Translations under genes and position numbers: made by a program
Assembly (NCBI GenBank): GCA_033032865.1
Contig: JAWHQI010000040.1
Span: forward strand, 7,237,001 to 7,301,000
Direction of reading: 5' to 3'
From: Dactylorhiza incarnata
Taxonomy: Eukaryota; Streptophyta; Magnoliopsida; Asparagales; Orchidaceae
Length of the DNA stretch: 64,000 bases
In this document: positions 23,035-34,367 of the stretch, piece after piece
How the letters are laid out: every line of letters starts with the position of its first letter
Position numbering within the stretch: position 1 is the stretch's first letter
Notes under the pieces: model-generated
Databases searched by the model: none
What the model was told of the DNA's origin: nothing
The model's input: the letters and a program-made list of their open reading frames with translations, nothing else

Positions 23035-24665
23035 TTATTTCTTTGAATTGTTTTTCTCTAGGGTTCTCTCCTCATTATTAAGATTTGCTTTATTGAATAT
23101 AGTGAGTTTTTCAGGGTTATTGTTGTCTAGAGTTTCAATTAATGGTCTGGTTTTAGTGATTTGAAAGTCACTAGGTCTAACAAAGGTGACTGGATTTTTC
23201 AAGGCAGGTCTACTAGGGACATCTGTGTTAGTGGATGGATCTGCTCCTAATCTAAGTTGCTTAAATTTCATAGAGAGATTTTTGTGTAATATCCTTGAGC
23301 TTTTGACTCCTCTCATTAAGTGAGTCTTCAAAGGCTTTTGCCTTTGTATGCTCTTCTTTTAGTTTTGAGTTTTCATTGGATAGATTAGTGATTACTGTTT
23401 GCTTTTTATAAATTTGATTTCTCAAGTCATAATTTATAGAGTACAAATCATTTTTCTTAAAGACTTCTGCCTCTTCCCTAATTGTTTCTATTTCTTTTCG
23501 AACTTTAAGGAATCATTACAAAATTCCTTAAAACATTTTTTAAATTCTTTTGAACAAAATTCAAAATCATTAAAGAGACTTACCTGATCCTCTTCATCAT
23601 CAGAGGAAGTCTCCAAAGCCATCAAGTAGGCAACTTCAGTCGCATTTTCTTCATCACTTTCAGATGAAGTGGAGCTTGAATCAGATTCTTTATCATTCCA
23701 AGTTTTAGCAATTTAAACCTTCCCTTCTTCTTGCCCTTTTTCTTGAAGGACTTCTACTTTTTGTGCTCCTTGTTATTGCTGCTCCTGTCCCTTTGCTCTT
23801 CAAGACACTCATGAGCTATGTGCCCTGGTTTTCTGCATGCAAAGCAGATCACTTCCTGCTTTGGAGTCTTATCAAACTTGGGCTTGCTTGAGCTCCACTC
23901 CTTTCTTCTTGAGTTTTCTATTTTGACCCATTTTCTGAACCTTTTGGCTAAGAGACTGAACATCTCTTCTTCAGGAGTGGAAGGCTCTCCTTCAGTAGAC
24001 TTCAGAGCAATACTCCTTTGGTTGGGAGTAGAGACTGTCTCCTTGGCCTCTGTCTCAGCCCCGTTATTCAGTAGTAGCTCATAGGATTTGAGCTTTCTAA
24101 GCAAAGCATTAGTGGAGATCTCTCTATCGCATCTGGACTCTCTGATGGCCCAGATCCTTGAGCCCCATAAGCTTGGGAAGCACATGAGAATCTTATCATT
24201 GATTTCTTTCAGAGAAATCTCCTTATCTAGATTTCTTAGCTCATTAATAATGGTGTTAAATCTATCATACATTTCAGCAACACTCTCTTCTGTCTTCTTC
24301 TGAAAATTCTCGTATTGGGATATGAGAAGGGACTTTATGTCCTTTCTTTCATCAGAGCTTCCCTCAACCAATCTGGAAAGGGATTCCCAGATTTCTTTGG
24401 CTTAGTTGCAGTCTGTCACTTTTTGGAAAATGTCATTAGACATTGTAGAGACCAGAATGTTCATGGCCTTGGCATCACATGCCTTTTGCCTCTTTTCAGC
24501 ATCTGTCCATTCAGCTCTAGGCACAGTTTGCTTACTTGCAGATCCACTAGCATCCTTTCTAATTAGTGTTGGGGGACCTGAAATAATGGCATTAAAGATG
24601 TCTTTATCAATAGAGTTCATATATAACTTTATTCTGGCCTTCCAGAGTGTAAACTTATAATATTA
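23035..24665 (-). pseudogene. gag: Copia SIRE-like gag, copy b
   Basis: The UBN2-type core is open in 23754-24371 and keeps a complete knuckle, CFACRKPGHIAHEC (near 23800-23850), which is better preserved than in copy a. The N-terminal piece lies in 24402-24620, with the shared TAA between them near 24402. The C-terminal Ser/Asp-rich linker and coiled coil (23035-23446) are split by frame shifts. Gag is the only recognisable structural protein of this element. Confidence 0.8.
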
Positions 24666-24803
24666 CACACAGGTGGTCTTGTTGATGCATAGTCCATATA
24701 ACTCATTCTTCTAAAAATAGTTTTTAAATATAAAGAAATGAGTGAGGAGATCTTTTGATCAAGGTGTTAGCCTTTTAAAGATCAACCTCCCTCTGATACC
24801 AAT

Positions 24804-25271
24804 TGAAAGTGCACAGTGTAACCTCTGAGTATTCTCTTGAGAGGGGTTGAATAGAGATTTATAACTTTTATCCTAAATATGCTGACATAATAAAACTTAT
24901 AACAACTATGCAATCAGAAAAACCCAGCAAAGAATAAATTTAAACACAGAGTGCAGAAATAATAAAAGGGGACAACACAAAAAATTAGAAACACAGAGAA
25001 GACAAGATTTATAGTGGTTCCCCAAAATGTGGGTACTCCACTCTTCTTCGACTTTTAGTCGAAGTTGCGTCGACTTTTATTCGACGCAAGTTTAACTCAA
25101 CAGAATTTTGTGCTTGTTTTGCATAGGTCTTGACACTCTAGTGTGAATGTGATATCCTAGGTCATCTAATGACCAAATTACCCTCACGATACAACATGGG
25201 TAATACATCCTAGATTATGAAATTATTTTAAGATAATTTGTAAAATAAATCAAAGGGTGTTTTTCCTAACA
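24804..25271 (-). mobile_element. Outer LTR of copia copy b, internally deleted
   Basis: It has the same ends as the 18574-20167 LTR (TGTTAGG... on the minus strand, ending in CACTTTCA) but is only 468 bp long. The junction is near 25045, where sequence matching 18810 meets sequence matching about 19960, so about 1.1 kb is missing. The sequence right of it is an unrelated LTR fragment. Confidence 0.8.
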
Positions 25272-25985
25272 AATAGGAATCAAGCAGAGCACGCATAGTC
25301 GGATGCACAGTTATGCATTTTGATCGTGCAGAAAGGATAATATTTAAATAAGTACAGTGCCGAAACTTGACATATCAGTCACTTCACCGAAAAACTACTC
25401 ATGCCCGTGCGTTTTGTTCACGCACGGTCGAAAATGCCCATGCAAGAAGGAATCACAAGACCCTGGACAAGCCTACAATTTTTTCAAGGAAAGCCTGCAA
25501 TTTGTCAAATATACAGACCACCCATGCGATTATCATGACGCACGATCGAACCAATCATGCGAGAATGAAATGCACGAGCGCACACGGGATAATAATTTTT
25601 AGGCCAAAAGTTGTGTTGTCAAGAAGGTTGCTCGTGCACGATCGGCAGGTCGTGCAAGAAGTAAAATGCACGACTGTGTGTGAGCAACAACATTTTACCA
25701 AAACAACACAACCCATCTTATGTCATGCAAACGGGCCGAGGCGAATAGCCGTCGGCATATGCAAAATTGCCAAGTGCACAAAAGTAAAGAAAATGGGGAA
25801 AGTGATACACTCTCCCCGAGAATGATTAATCGTGCAATTGCACATCACAACGAGCTAAAAGTGCACTTCAAGTTAAAATTGAGACTAATTGAAATATGAG
25901 TGATAACAATTAAAAAAGTGAAGTGCTTGAATGCGAAAATAAGCTCAGATAAGTTCGAAAAACCTTAAAGAAATCGGGCTCATCA
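25272..25985 (-). mobile_element. Athila-like LTR fragment (U3 side), minus strand
   Basis: It starts on the minus strand with TGATGAGCCCG at 25985 and carries dispersed CGCACGATCG, TCGTGCACGATC and CCGTGCG motifs like the other A/B LTRs. It is cut by the copia element at 25271, and its R/U5 part is absent. It abuts the stop codon of the coiled-coil ORF on its right. Confidence 0.65.
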
Positions 25986-26810
25986 TCACTCCTTTGGAGA
26001 TGGAGGCCTGAAAGCAAGCAAGGGAAGTGAAGTTGGCGGTATCACAATCGCATTGGCCTTACATGTTCGGAGAGATGATATAGCTCCCACGCGATCTAAC
26101 GTTGCCTTCTTCAGCTTGTCATTTTGCTCAGCGGAAAGCGCTGTCAAGTCGAACGTTAGAGCGGTCTTCTCCTTCTCAAGCTACTTCCTCTTCTCCTCCT
26201 CGATTTTCTCCTACTCGATCCTCTTCTCCTCCTTGACCCTCTTCTCCTCCTTGATCTAATTCTCCTTCTCCTTTTTGATCTTCTTCTGCTCCTTGAGCTT
26301 TTTCTTCTTCTCCTCAAGCTTTTGCTTCCTTTTCTCCTCCTCAATCTTCCTCTTCCCCACCACAATCAGCTTCTTCTTCTTCTCCTCCTCGATCTTCTTC
26401 TCCTCCTCAAGCTTCTTCCTCTCCTCTTCCCTTCCCTCTTCTTCTCCACGATCTTCCTCTTCTCCTCCTTGATCTCTCTCTTCTTCTCTTCCTTAGCTCA
26501 AAGTCACTCGACTTCAGAAGGATCGATGATCTGTGAGGTCTAACAAGAAAGGATATTAGAAGAAAGATCGTCAAGATAAGCTACTAACTCTGGATACTCC
26601 ACCCTCAAAGATATCGAGATCGCAAGGGAGGGAATAGAGTCAACCTGGTCACCTACCTTTGCAAATGCATCCTTCTCAGGATAATGCCTGATTTCTTCTT
26701 CTCCATGCAGAGTAGTTGGATTGACCGAATCAGTCTTGGCGGTCAACTCTTTCCTCTTATTCTCATTCTTCTTCCTACGCTTAATGATTTTGACCGAAGT
26801 GTCTGTCTCC
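25986..26810 (-). pseudogene. NLS plus Lys/Glu coiled-coil ORF, truncated and broken
   Basis: Reading the minus strand from 26810: a basic cluster (IIKRRKKNENKRKE), then TAKTDSVNPTTLHGEEE, a short conserved box PELVAYLDDLSSNIL (near 26550-26590), and a stop. A long (GAG GAG AAG)-type Lys/Glu/Arg-rich coiled coil follows (about 26160-26480), with at least one frame shift and several stops, and the end FRPPSPKE-stop lies next to the LTR. The same order (basic cluster, ELIAYLDHSSNDL, Lys/Glu coiled coil) is found at 51144-51691 plus 57933-58344. It is an unrecognised retroelement-associated ORF family. The N-terminal half was removed by the SIRE-like LTR that starts at 26811. Confidence 0.55.
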
Positions 26811-28250
26811 TGTTAGAACATTCTTTCCACATCTCTTGGTTTACAAATAACAAATCTCATTGTATTTGATCATACTTGCCATGTGCTTATAGTGTGTAGG
26901 AACTTCTGCTTTCAAGCCTCTAAGAGTATGAAAAAGAAAGACGACGACTTCCTATCTTAATATCATCGATAAGGAAACATTCGTCGAAAAAGGAATATCG
27001 TCGGAACTGAATATGGAATGTTTACCACGGCGCGTTAAGGCTAACGCAATGTGGTGCCTTATGGAAGCCCGGCGATTATGATGTTGATTGAGGAGCAGAA
27101 ATGGAAGGAGATCTAATGGCTAGAAAAGAGATAATGCAAAAGTGACGCACTATCTTTGTTGCGGCGCAGTAGGATGGGTTTGCAAATTTTGGAGCCAGAA
27201 TGTTAACAAAAATGACTCAATTTGCGTGCCAGCTTGTTTCCTAAAGAGGCTACCGCCCGACGGTAGCACTACCGCTGGCGCTAGGATCGAGCCTATTTAA
27301 AGAGCAGTCCGCCTCTGTTTTGATTTACTGATTTGTTGATTGGCGAAAAAGAAAAGCCACATCTTCTAATATTCATAAGAAGACTCCTTGCAGCCAAGAC
27401 AACTCTGATCAACATTCATAAACGCAAGAAACTCAAAGAAGGATAGATCATGCTTATCCAATACGAAGGTCGTACGTATCAACATCAAAGATTACTTTGG
27501 CGCGCCTTCGACAAGATCTTTGAGTTCAACCTAATAGTGAGTTTTGTCTTTAGTTTTATTTTATCTTGTAACTCTTAACCTTTTTATTGGTAGAGAAATT
27601 TGCCTGTGTTGGCGACTAGGTCTTGTGAGCCTTAAGGAAAAATTCATCTGGTGGTCAGCGACTAGGTCATGAGTGGCTTAGGGATAAATTCGCCCGGTGG
27701 TGGGTGATTAGGTCATGAGTGGCTTAGGGAGAAATCTGTCTAGTGGTTGGCGACTAGGGCCTTGAGGGGAATAAGGGGCCGTACGGTGACTAGGTCTAGG
27801 GTTAGATCTAGGGGGCATCTCGAGGCCTCATCTGGGGAGAGATAGGCTAGAGCCAACTAGTCCTTGGGAGAAGGGTCTGTATAAAAAACCAAAAAGGGTT
27901 TTACGCATTTGCTCAATCTCAAGCGTCATTGGGATAAGATTTTGTAATGATTTTTAAAAGCAATAAAACTATCTATTTTCTCTAATAGTATCATGCAATC
28001 TCTGATCTTTGAAATCTAAATGAAAAGGCATTCTCTGTCACCAAAACCGAGCGGTAATGCTACTACTGGCGATAGTAACAGAGTTCACATCTGTCATGCC
28101 AAATACAACATAATCTCATGAGAAGCCTACTACAATGTTTAATTTGAGATATTTTTTATAAATACTGTCTACTTGATTAAACTCTATTATATCATAAAAG
28201 TATTAAAACCCTTATTCACCGCCCCTCCTCTAATGGCGCTTACCGATCCA
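26811..28250 (+). mobile_element. SIRE-like copia LTR, plus strand
   Basis: It begins TGTTAGAACATTC at 26811 and ends near 28250 (GATCCA), just before an initiator-Met primer site. Length is about 1.44 kb. It contains a 7-bp hairpin (27249-27267), a TATTTAA box (27294-27300) and several GGCGACTAGGTC / GTGGCTTAGGGA repeats (27610-27760). The right boundary is uncertain by a few bases. Confidence 0.7.
27249..27300 (+). promoter_or_regulatory. Hairpin and TATA box of SIRE-like LTR
   Basis: Arms GCTACCG (27249-27255) and CGGTAGC (27261-27267) flank a 5-nt loop, and a further half site ACTACCGC follows. The TATTTAA motif is 27 bp downstream. Confidence 0.55.
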
Positions 28251-28255
28251 ATAAG

Positions 28256-28267
28256 TGGTATCAGAGC
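28256..28267 (+). promoter_or_regulatory. Primer-binding site, initiator Met tRNA
   Basis: TGGTATCAGAGC, the standard copia site, five bases after the proposed LTR end. The open frame that starts upstream with GTG includes this site and so cannot be the real Gag start. Confidence 0.9.
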
Positions 28268-28302
28268 GAGGTTATTCCAAAACGGCTTCACAACCGGGAA
28301 TA

Positions 28303-29748
28303 ATGGCGCTTCATGATCTCGCATCCACTAGAGGGGATGATTTTTTATTAAATGAAAAATCTTTAGCACCACCTTTATTTATGGTCAAAAATTATAAATG
28401 GTGGAAAATATTAATGAAAATTTTTCTTAAAGCTTTAGATGAAAAAGTCTGGAATATTACTATTGAAAGGCCATCTAGCATATTAAATAGAAACGAAATG
28501 GTTTTAAATGTAAAATCTATTAATAGTCTATTTTGTGCGCTAGATCAAAGTATTTTCAAACTTATTTCTACTTTACCTACCGCATATGAGATTTGGAATT
28601 ATCTTGAAAGTACTTATGATTCTCCTTCTATAAGTATGGAACAATCACAAGAAGCGGAGAATATGCAAGATTGCATAAACATTCAAGAAAGCTCCTCTCT
28701 TGATGGATCCATGGAATGCACAACAAGTGGAAGGGATGATGACAACTCATCTATAAATGAGGAAGATGAAGAAGACAAAGGAACTTTATGTTCAAATTTT
28801 GCCTCATCCAAAAGCGATGTAAGGAAATCAAATTCCCTCTTTGTTTTTAATTCTATTTCTACATTATAATTACTACAAATTACTAAGCGTAAAATTAATA
28901 AATTGAAAAATGCTAATTACAAATTACGTTTAGAAAATAAAAGTTTAAATGCAAAAGTTAATGTAGAATCAAAGTTTAATATATCTAGTCTTCCACCTTG
29001 CTCTTCAGTGGAAAATATTATACTTTGTTTTGATTGCAATATACATAAAGAAAAACTCAAGGTATTTGAAAAGGAACTTACTACTACAAAAGAATATAAT
29101 GAAAAATTAAGTTAAAAAAATTCATCTTTGAAAAATGACTGTGCGATGTGCAAAAAATATAAAATGGAAATTAAAGAGATGGATGAAATATTTGAGCAAT
29201 TAAGAAATAACTATCAGATTCACATTGACTCCATTGTCCCCACTCTTAAAAATAACATGATCGCGTTTACTAAAGCCAGACAAAATATCAAGATTAAAAA
29301 TACAGAATTGGAAACAAAAATCAACTTGCTTAAAGAAATCATGAATAAATATTCTCAAAACATAAAACCACAATATCAAGGAAAAAGCAAGTTGAATATG
29401 AATTTTCATACCATAACTACTAATAAAGGGAGCAAAAAAACACCAAATGTGTGTAAATCAAATTTCGAATCATTATCGCTTCAAAAGTCCATTTTCTCCC
29501 AACACAAACTTAAACATTCACAAACCTCCTATAAGCAACACTTGCATAAATCATTATGGAAATTTGAAATATAAGAATTTGAAACCAAAGTATGAATAGA
29601 GGCCCAAAATTAAAGATAAAACATTAACTCCACTTGAATGGGACCATTCATAATCGTCTCCCCATAAGCCATCACGCTATATTTGGGTACCCAAAGGAGC
29701 CACCACAATTTCTCTCCCTTGGATACCTAAATCTCTATTCATTAGGTA
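28303..29748 (+). pseudogene. gag: SIRE-like copia gag, plus strand, degraded
   Basis: The likely start is ATG 28303 (MALHDLASTRGDDF). Early residues include PPLFMVKNYKWWKILMKIF, the typical N-terminal copia Gag box, and then ALDQSIFKLISTLPTAYEIW. After STYDS the usual UBN2 second half is replaced by an acidic stretch, so a deletion is likely. A stop at 28869 is followed by two coiled-coil pieces (28903-29115, 29128-29574) and, near 29680-29710, the conserved copia word YIWVPKGA that sits before protease. The element ends at the reversed family A LTR; no pol remains. Confidence 0.75.
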
Positions 29749-29750
29749 TC

Positions 29751-31227
29751 TGATGCGATGTTCGGCAAGTGCACCGATCGTTCAAGTAATATAAAATGGG
29801 AATGAATCCCCAAGTATCGATCTCAAAGGAACACAGTAAGGTGAGGTTTTTATCGAGGAAGGACTTGAGATTGAAGTCCTTTCGAGCGGATGGATACGGA
29901 AATGGGGGATTTGGTTTGTGGAAAATAAATGAAAACAACTTAAACTACTCCTATGCAATGCTTCGCTTGGTGGGATGGAGACTAGGCAGGCCTTGAGCGT
30001 GCTGCGTCGCAAGGGCGGATGGACGAGTAGGCAAGCAGAATCGAACTGTGCAGGCCTTGAGCGCACTGCTCGTAGGGCGAATGGATTACACGGGCCGCTA
30101 TGCCACGCTTCGCTATGCGGATGGAAGAGTAGGCAAGCGGATGGAATGGTTCGCACCAGCGGAGTCGGAATGGATTACACGGGCCGCTATGCCATGCTTC
30201 GCTAGGCGGATGGAAGAGTAGGCATACAAATGAGGGTCACAAGCACCTCGTCGACAAGCACGCCACTAGCAATTGCTAGTGTGGCACCGAACACAAAGGC
30301 GGAATGGAAATTAGATGGGGGCGCACCTCATAAACACATATGAATAATATAATCTCAAGTAAATGAAATAGACATTACATAACAAGATTCATTGTGCACA
30401 TCATCAAAATATAGAAGAGACTAACCTAAACAATCATCAACATAAAGAAGGAAAAAGAGGGTAAAGGAGTCGACCACATCCGAAGCCTTGCCGAAGATTC
30501 ACGGTTGGAATCGCTGGGTTGTCAATCCGCGTCCAAGCTCGGTCTTCAACTGCGTCTGAGGTAGATGAGGGCTGTCACTTCCTCCCAATGGCCCGTCTTC
30601 TTCGTGTCACAATCCAATCTACTCTGATACACGATCTCCTTGCTCGACGTTGGCGATCTTTGGGCTAGAAACCTCTCCTTGAAGCTCTTGGATGATGGAG
30701 GAGGCCTAGGGAGCGGAGAACCTGCGGAAGGGGCGAAAACGGCGGAGCTGGGCGGAAGAAATGCGTGATTCTGACCTAAATCGCGAGCAGGAATATTTAT
30801 AGGCGCTGGAATAAATAGTGCGCACGGTCATTGGCGCACGACCAGTGGTCGTGCGCGCTGGAATCCTGTGATCGTGCGTCTGCCTGGGCGGAGCCTGGAA
30901 TGTAAGAAATTTACAAAATAAAATGTTCGCACGACCAGTGGCGCACGACCAGTGGTCGTGCGCATTATCGTAAGTGGTCGTGCGCATTGGTCGAGACAGA
31001 ACTCATAAAATAGGGGTTAAGTGCGCACGATCAGCGGCGCACGACCAGTGGTCGTGCGCAATAGAACCAGTGATCATGCTCAGTGTTCTGTATCGGGAAC
31101 ACCTGCACGACTCCTGTTCCTACAGAAATGCTAATCAGGCTACTGAAAGTGGCACTCAACAATACGATAAGGCTATCAAAAGAGAATAAACATCAAAACA
31201 CACCAAAATAGGCCAAGAAGTGCATCA
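29751..31227 (-). mobile_element. Complete family A Athila-like LTR, reversed, probably solo
   Basis: On the minus strand it runs TGATGCACTTC ... TCGCATCA, 1.48 kb. Palindromes with arms GCGCACGACCA/TGGTCGTGCGC lie at 30834-30856, 30941-30963 and 31037-31059, upstream of a TATA box at about 30793-30803. An 89-bp direct repeat (copies starting near 30082 and 30171) lies in R/U5. Neither flank is a primer site or polypurine tract, and the flanking pentamers (GTATC, CCGGG) do not match. A simple solo LTR with target duplication is therefore not supported. Confidence 0.8.
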
Positions 31228-31376
31228 CCGGGAGTTATAAATTTCAGAAGGAGATTGGGTTTTTGCTTATTTCAGGAAGTAGAGATTCACTCCGGGTACA
31301 TACCATAAGCTACAACATAGAAAGTTTGGTCTTTCCAAGTCTGAAAACGCATCGGTGAGAATGCATATCTCCTAGA

Positions 31377-31826
31377 TTGTCAGTTGAATTCGGTACTTTG
31401 CCAATATTCTATGTGGATGATCTGACACCATTTTATGGAGATCCACCTCGTTCCATCCCGAGTACACCTGTTGTACCTCCAGAGATTCCACCCGACCTAG
31501 CACCACTGCAGATACCTATCATTGAGGAGATAGAGCAGGTTATTGATGTACAAGAGTTTCACACTCGCCACGGGACGTACCAACGCTACTTGGTCTCTTG
31601 GCGAGGATGGGATATTATCGACAGCTCTTGGATTAGCACTGATGAGTTACAGTGTCTCCGCCAGATCTCTCCATTGCTAGTTTCTGCGAGTTCTCGTCTG
31701 GGTCGAGCCCTTTCAATCCCAGGGAAATTGATGTATCCTGCGACGCATCATAGTTTTATCTTCTTTATTTCTCGTATATTTATTTATGTATTTCCTTTCA
31801 TGTGCTCGTTTGACTCATCGGTTTGA
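31377..31826 (+). pseudogene. Chromovirus integrase end and chromodomain, left copy
   Basis: Upstream frames at 31230-31376 give the integrase C-terminal region (ISEGDWVFAYF, then HKLQHRKFGLSKSENASVRM-like residues, shifted). The frame from 31377 includes TLPIFYVDDLTPFYGDPP, the usual boundary, then a chromodomain-like part (IEEIEQVIDVQEFHTRHG, YLVSWRGWDIIDSSWISTDEL). Chromodomains direct integration to marked chromatin. Everything upstream of the integrase tail is missing in this copy. Trp replaces Arg in the WRGRD box of the right copy. Confidence 0.8.
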
Positions 31827-32814
31827 CCGCCCGGTGAGATCCTGAATAAAAGGTTTGGTATTAATAGTAGTAGAACGATAAAGGCAAGCCTAAGTTATTT
31901 AAGAAATTATAAATTTATATTCAAAAGTTAGAATATTATATTTTGCAAGACATCATATTTTGGAAATACTATATTTTGGAAACATCATATTTTGGAAAGC
32001 CATTAGAAGGAAACATTTAGCCCCTTAATTTTAGGTTTGCATTTCAAACTTTATAAAGTCCACCATGAAGAATTAGTAAGGAGAAAAAGGACAGAGTGGG
32101 GAGACGAATCTTTCATTTCTCTTCTTATTGCCGATCAGAATCAAACCTCCACTTGAATCGTTGCTGCTCGCGTCCAGAGAGGATCCCGACAAGCCTTCCT
32201 TTATTGTCGGCATCCACGATTGCCGCCTGCATCTAGAAAGGTTCTCGTCATCCCTTCCTCCAGCGCCGGCTTCCACGACCACTGCCCGCTGAGTTCCAGT
32301 CACCGCATCCAAACCAGTCTGGAAATAATCCCTCTGAGTCTTCGTCGACTTCAGCACCCTGTCTTATGACTCGGATCCAGTCCACGCCGCTGATTCCAAT
32401 CCTTCTCTGACCGCTGTTCCATACAATCATCGACCACTGCCCTGGAGAGATTTCTTCTGTTGCGAGAAGGAGTTGGAAGGATCGCTGCCTTGCTTTGCAT
32501 GGTTATATTCGTTCGCTCCTTTCATTAGTATAAATTTCTGCACTTCAATTAAATAATCTCGCGCTTGACTTTACGTTCGCACTACTTCTATTACAGTTTA
32601 TTCATAAATTATTGCTTGAAGATTTTCTTGTGGCCATATTAATTCTGTGGAAGGTTCGATCCGTGAGACACGGAGAGTTCCACTCGAGGGCTTTTTGCAA
32701 ACTTCTTAAAGTCCAATGATGAGTTTAATTTGCATGCAAAAATTCATTTGGCCCGCTCGGCCACCCTTGTTTTCCAAAATTATTTTTAAATCATAATAGT
32801 GGATTACATCAAAC
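31827..32814 (+). other. Non-coding chromovirus 3' region, possible LTR
   Basis: No gene. Four CATATTTTGGAAA-type repeats lie near 31930-31997. The sequence around 32530-32580 (a TATAAATTT-like box, then AATTAAATAATCTCGCG) looks like an LTR R/U5. Clear LTR ends were not found. It is identical in layout to 48578-49560. Confidence 0.4.
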
Positions 32815-33670
32815 TTTCTATTTTGTGCGCTAGATAAGACGGTGTTTAATAGATTATGTAATTGTGAAACTGTATATGATATCTGGCGTTTATTGGAACT
32901 AATGCATGAGTGTACTTCGCTGGTAAAGGAGTTAAAGCTGTTCCGGATAGAATCTGAATACGAACAGTTCTGCATGGAAATCGATGAGGAGGTGGACAGT
33001 ATGCACACTCGCTTCACGAAATTCGTCAATGTCTCGAGGTCTCAAGGAAAGACTTTCACAAATGGAGATCTGGTGAGGAAGATCTTGAGATCACTCCCTC
33101 CGCGGTTCAATACGAAGGTGACCGCCATTACTGAGTCACATGATATTAGTGCCTTGGAGATTGAAAGCCTCATTGGGAATGTGAAGACCCATGAGCTGGA
33201 ACTAAAAATTCAGGCGGAAGAATATCCTAGATAGCTGAAGAAGAAATCACATGCACTCAAAACGGGTAAAGAAAAGAAGGTGTTCGAAGAGATCGATGAT
33301 AAAGAAAGCTTCTACGCCCAAGGGTTCGGAAAAATCATGAGAAATCGGAAAAGAAGGAATACATTCCCAAATTTTATGAAGAGTGGTACCGATGGAAAGT
33401 GAACCTGGAGCAAACCATCGGAGGGGATGGAAATAGATGAAGATAAATCCACACCAGAATGCTATCATTGCTACAAGTCCGAACACATCGTGAGAGAGTG
33501 TCCAAAGTTCCTGATGGAAGATATCACAAGGAGAACTTAGGCAACGAAAAGAAAATGGAATTAAAGGCATCAACATGGGACAACACTACATCCACCGAAT
33601 CAAGCACCTCGAGTTCAAGCAGAGATGATGAGGAAAATCTTTGCCTCATGATGATACATCAACAAGAATA
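32815..33670 (+). pseudogene. gag: Copia gag relic (UBN2 type), left copy
   Basis: An open frame through 33234 contains LCALDKTVFNRLCNCETVYD, a Gag core (FRIESEYEQFCMEIDEEVDS), KILRSLPPRFNTKVTAITES and LEIESLIGNVKTHELEL, all typical of UBN2 Gag. After a stop at 33232-33234 the reading drifts through frame shifts to a knuckle, CYHCYKSEHIVRECP, near 33460-33505 and an acidic Ser-rich tail. The N-terminus, LTR and pol are absent. The right copy at 49565-50427 is nearly identical. Confidence 0.8.
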
Positions 33671-34367
33671 TTGTTGATACAAAAATTATACCTCCAAAAC
33701 TCACACTAGAAAGAGACGGGGGAGACTGCAGAGTGCAGGTTATTTGAGAGGGAGAATGCCAAAAGAGAGACCTCTGAGAGAAAAACTACTTCGGTTAATC
33801 TCAAAAGAGGTTACATGAAGGAGGTTTGGAATAGGCCAGAGTGAGAGATAAAAAAGTGACAAAATTCGAGACCGCTTACATAGGTCGTAAGCTAAAGACT
33901 CGTAGCAAAAGTCCTTTTTCAGGTACCCTACCTCTCTATTTATAGATGGGGAAGCTGTCCAAACGGGCAGATTCAAAAATTATGGGCTACCCGGGGTACA
34001 TGAGAACCGGGGAAGAAATATGGGGTGCTAATAACAAAAAGGAGAAAAAACACCAGACCGCGCAGTCTGGCGGTCTGACTGGAAGCTGGTCGTCTGTGCC
34101 TTGGGAGAATTGCTGGAGAGGAGATGGGCAGTCAGGGAGGTCTCCCAAAACTGAGACCGCTGGAACTAACCCTTTTGACCGACAACGAAAGGTCACGGTC
34201 TTCTGGGCAAAATTGATCCCCGCACATTTTCAAGTTGCGTTGGAACTTCAGAAATGTTCACTTTAACCGATGAGACCGCGACCACCATAAATGCGCCAAA
34301 ATCTATAAATCCTTCTGGAAAGAATTGCGAGCTTGTTCTTTAAGCGATCACCACTTCTTAGTCCAGA
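33671..34367. other. Non-coding GACCGC-containing region, possible promoter
   Basis: No gene. GAGACCGC / GCGGTCT words occur at about 33868, 34053, 34069, 34152 and 34268. A plus-strand TATAAAT motif is near 34309, before the ATG at 34368. In the right copy the same place reads ATATATAAATAC (about 51050-51060) with 26 extra bases. It may be the promoter side of an unclassified LTR or element. Confidence 0.35.

Larger units (their letters stand above)
20168..24803 (-). mobile_element. Gag-only SIRE-like copia element, copy b (internal region)
   Basis: This is the same structure as copy a, from the primer-binding site near 24790-24803 to the polypurine tract at 20168-20180: gag, a TCGACG/TCGATG motif zone, then the second ORF. 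The region from 20181 to about 21240 has no open frame but aligns with 14084-14936 of copy a. No pol genes are visible. Confidence 0.8.

Noticed and set aside
26156..26365. Arg-rich small protein on the minus strand
   Set aside because: It is the shifted frame of a Lys/Glu-rich coiled coil encoded by GAG/AAG codons, so it is a shadow.
28255..28302. GTG start for the SIRE-like Gag
   Set aside because: This part contains the tRNA primer-binding site. The ATG at 28303 fits Gag better.
29975..30235. Arg/Cys-rich open frames in the family A LTR
   Set aside because: They follow the 89-bp repeat in non-coding R/U5 sequence and have no domain or conserved start.
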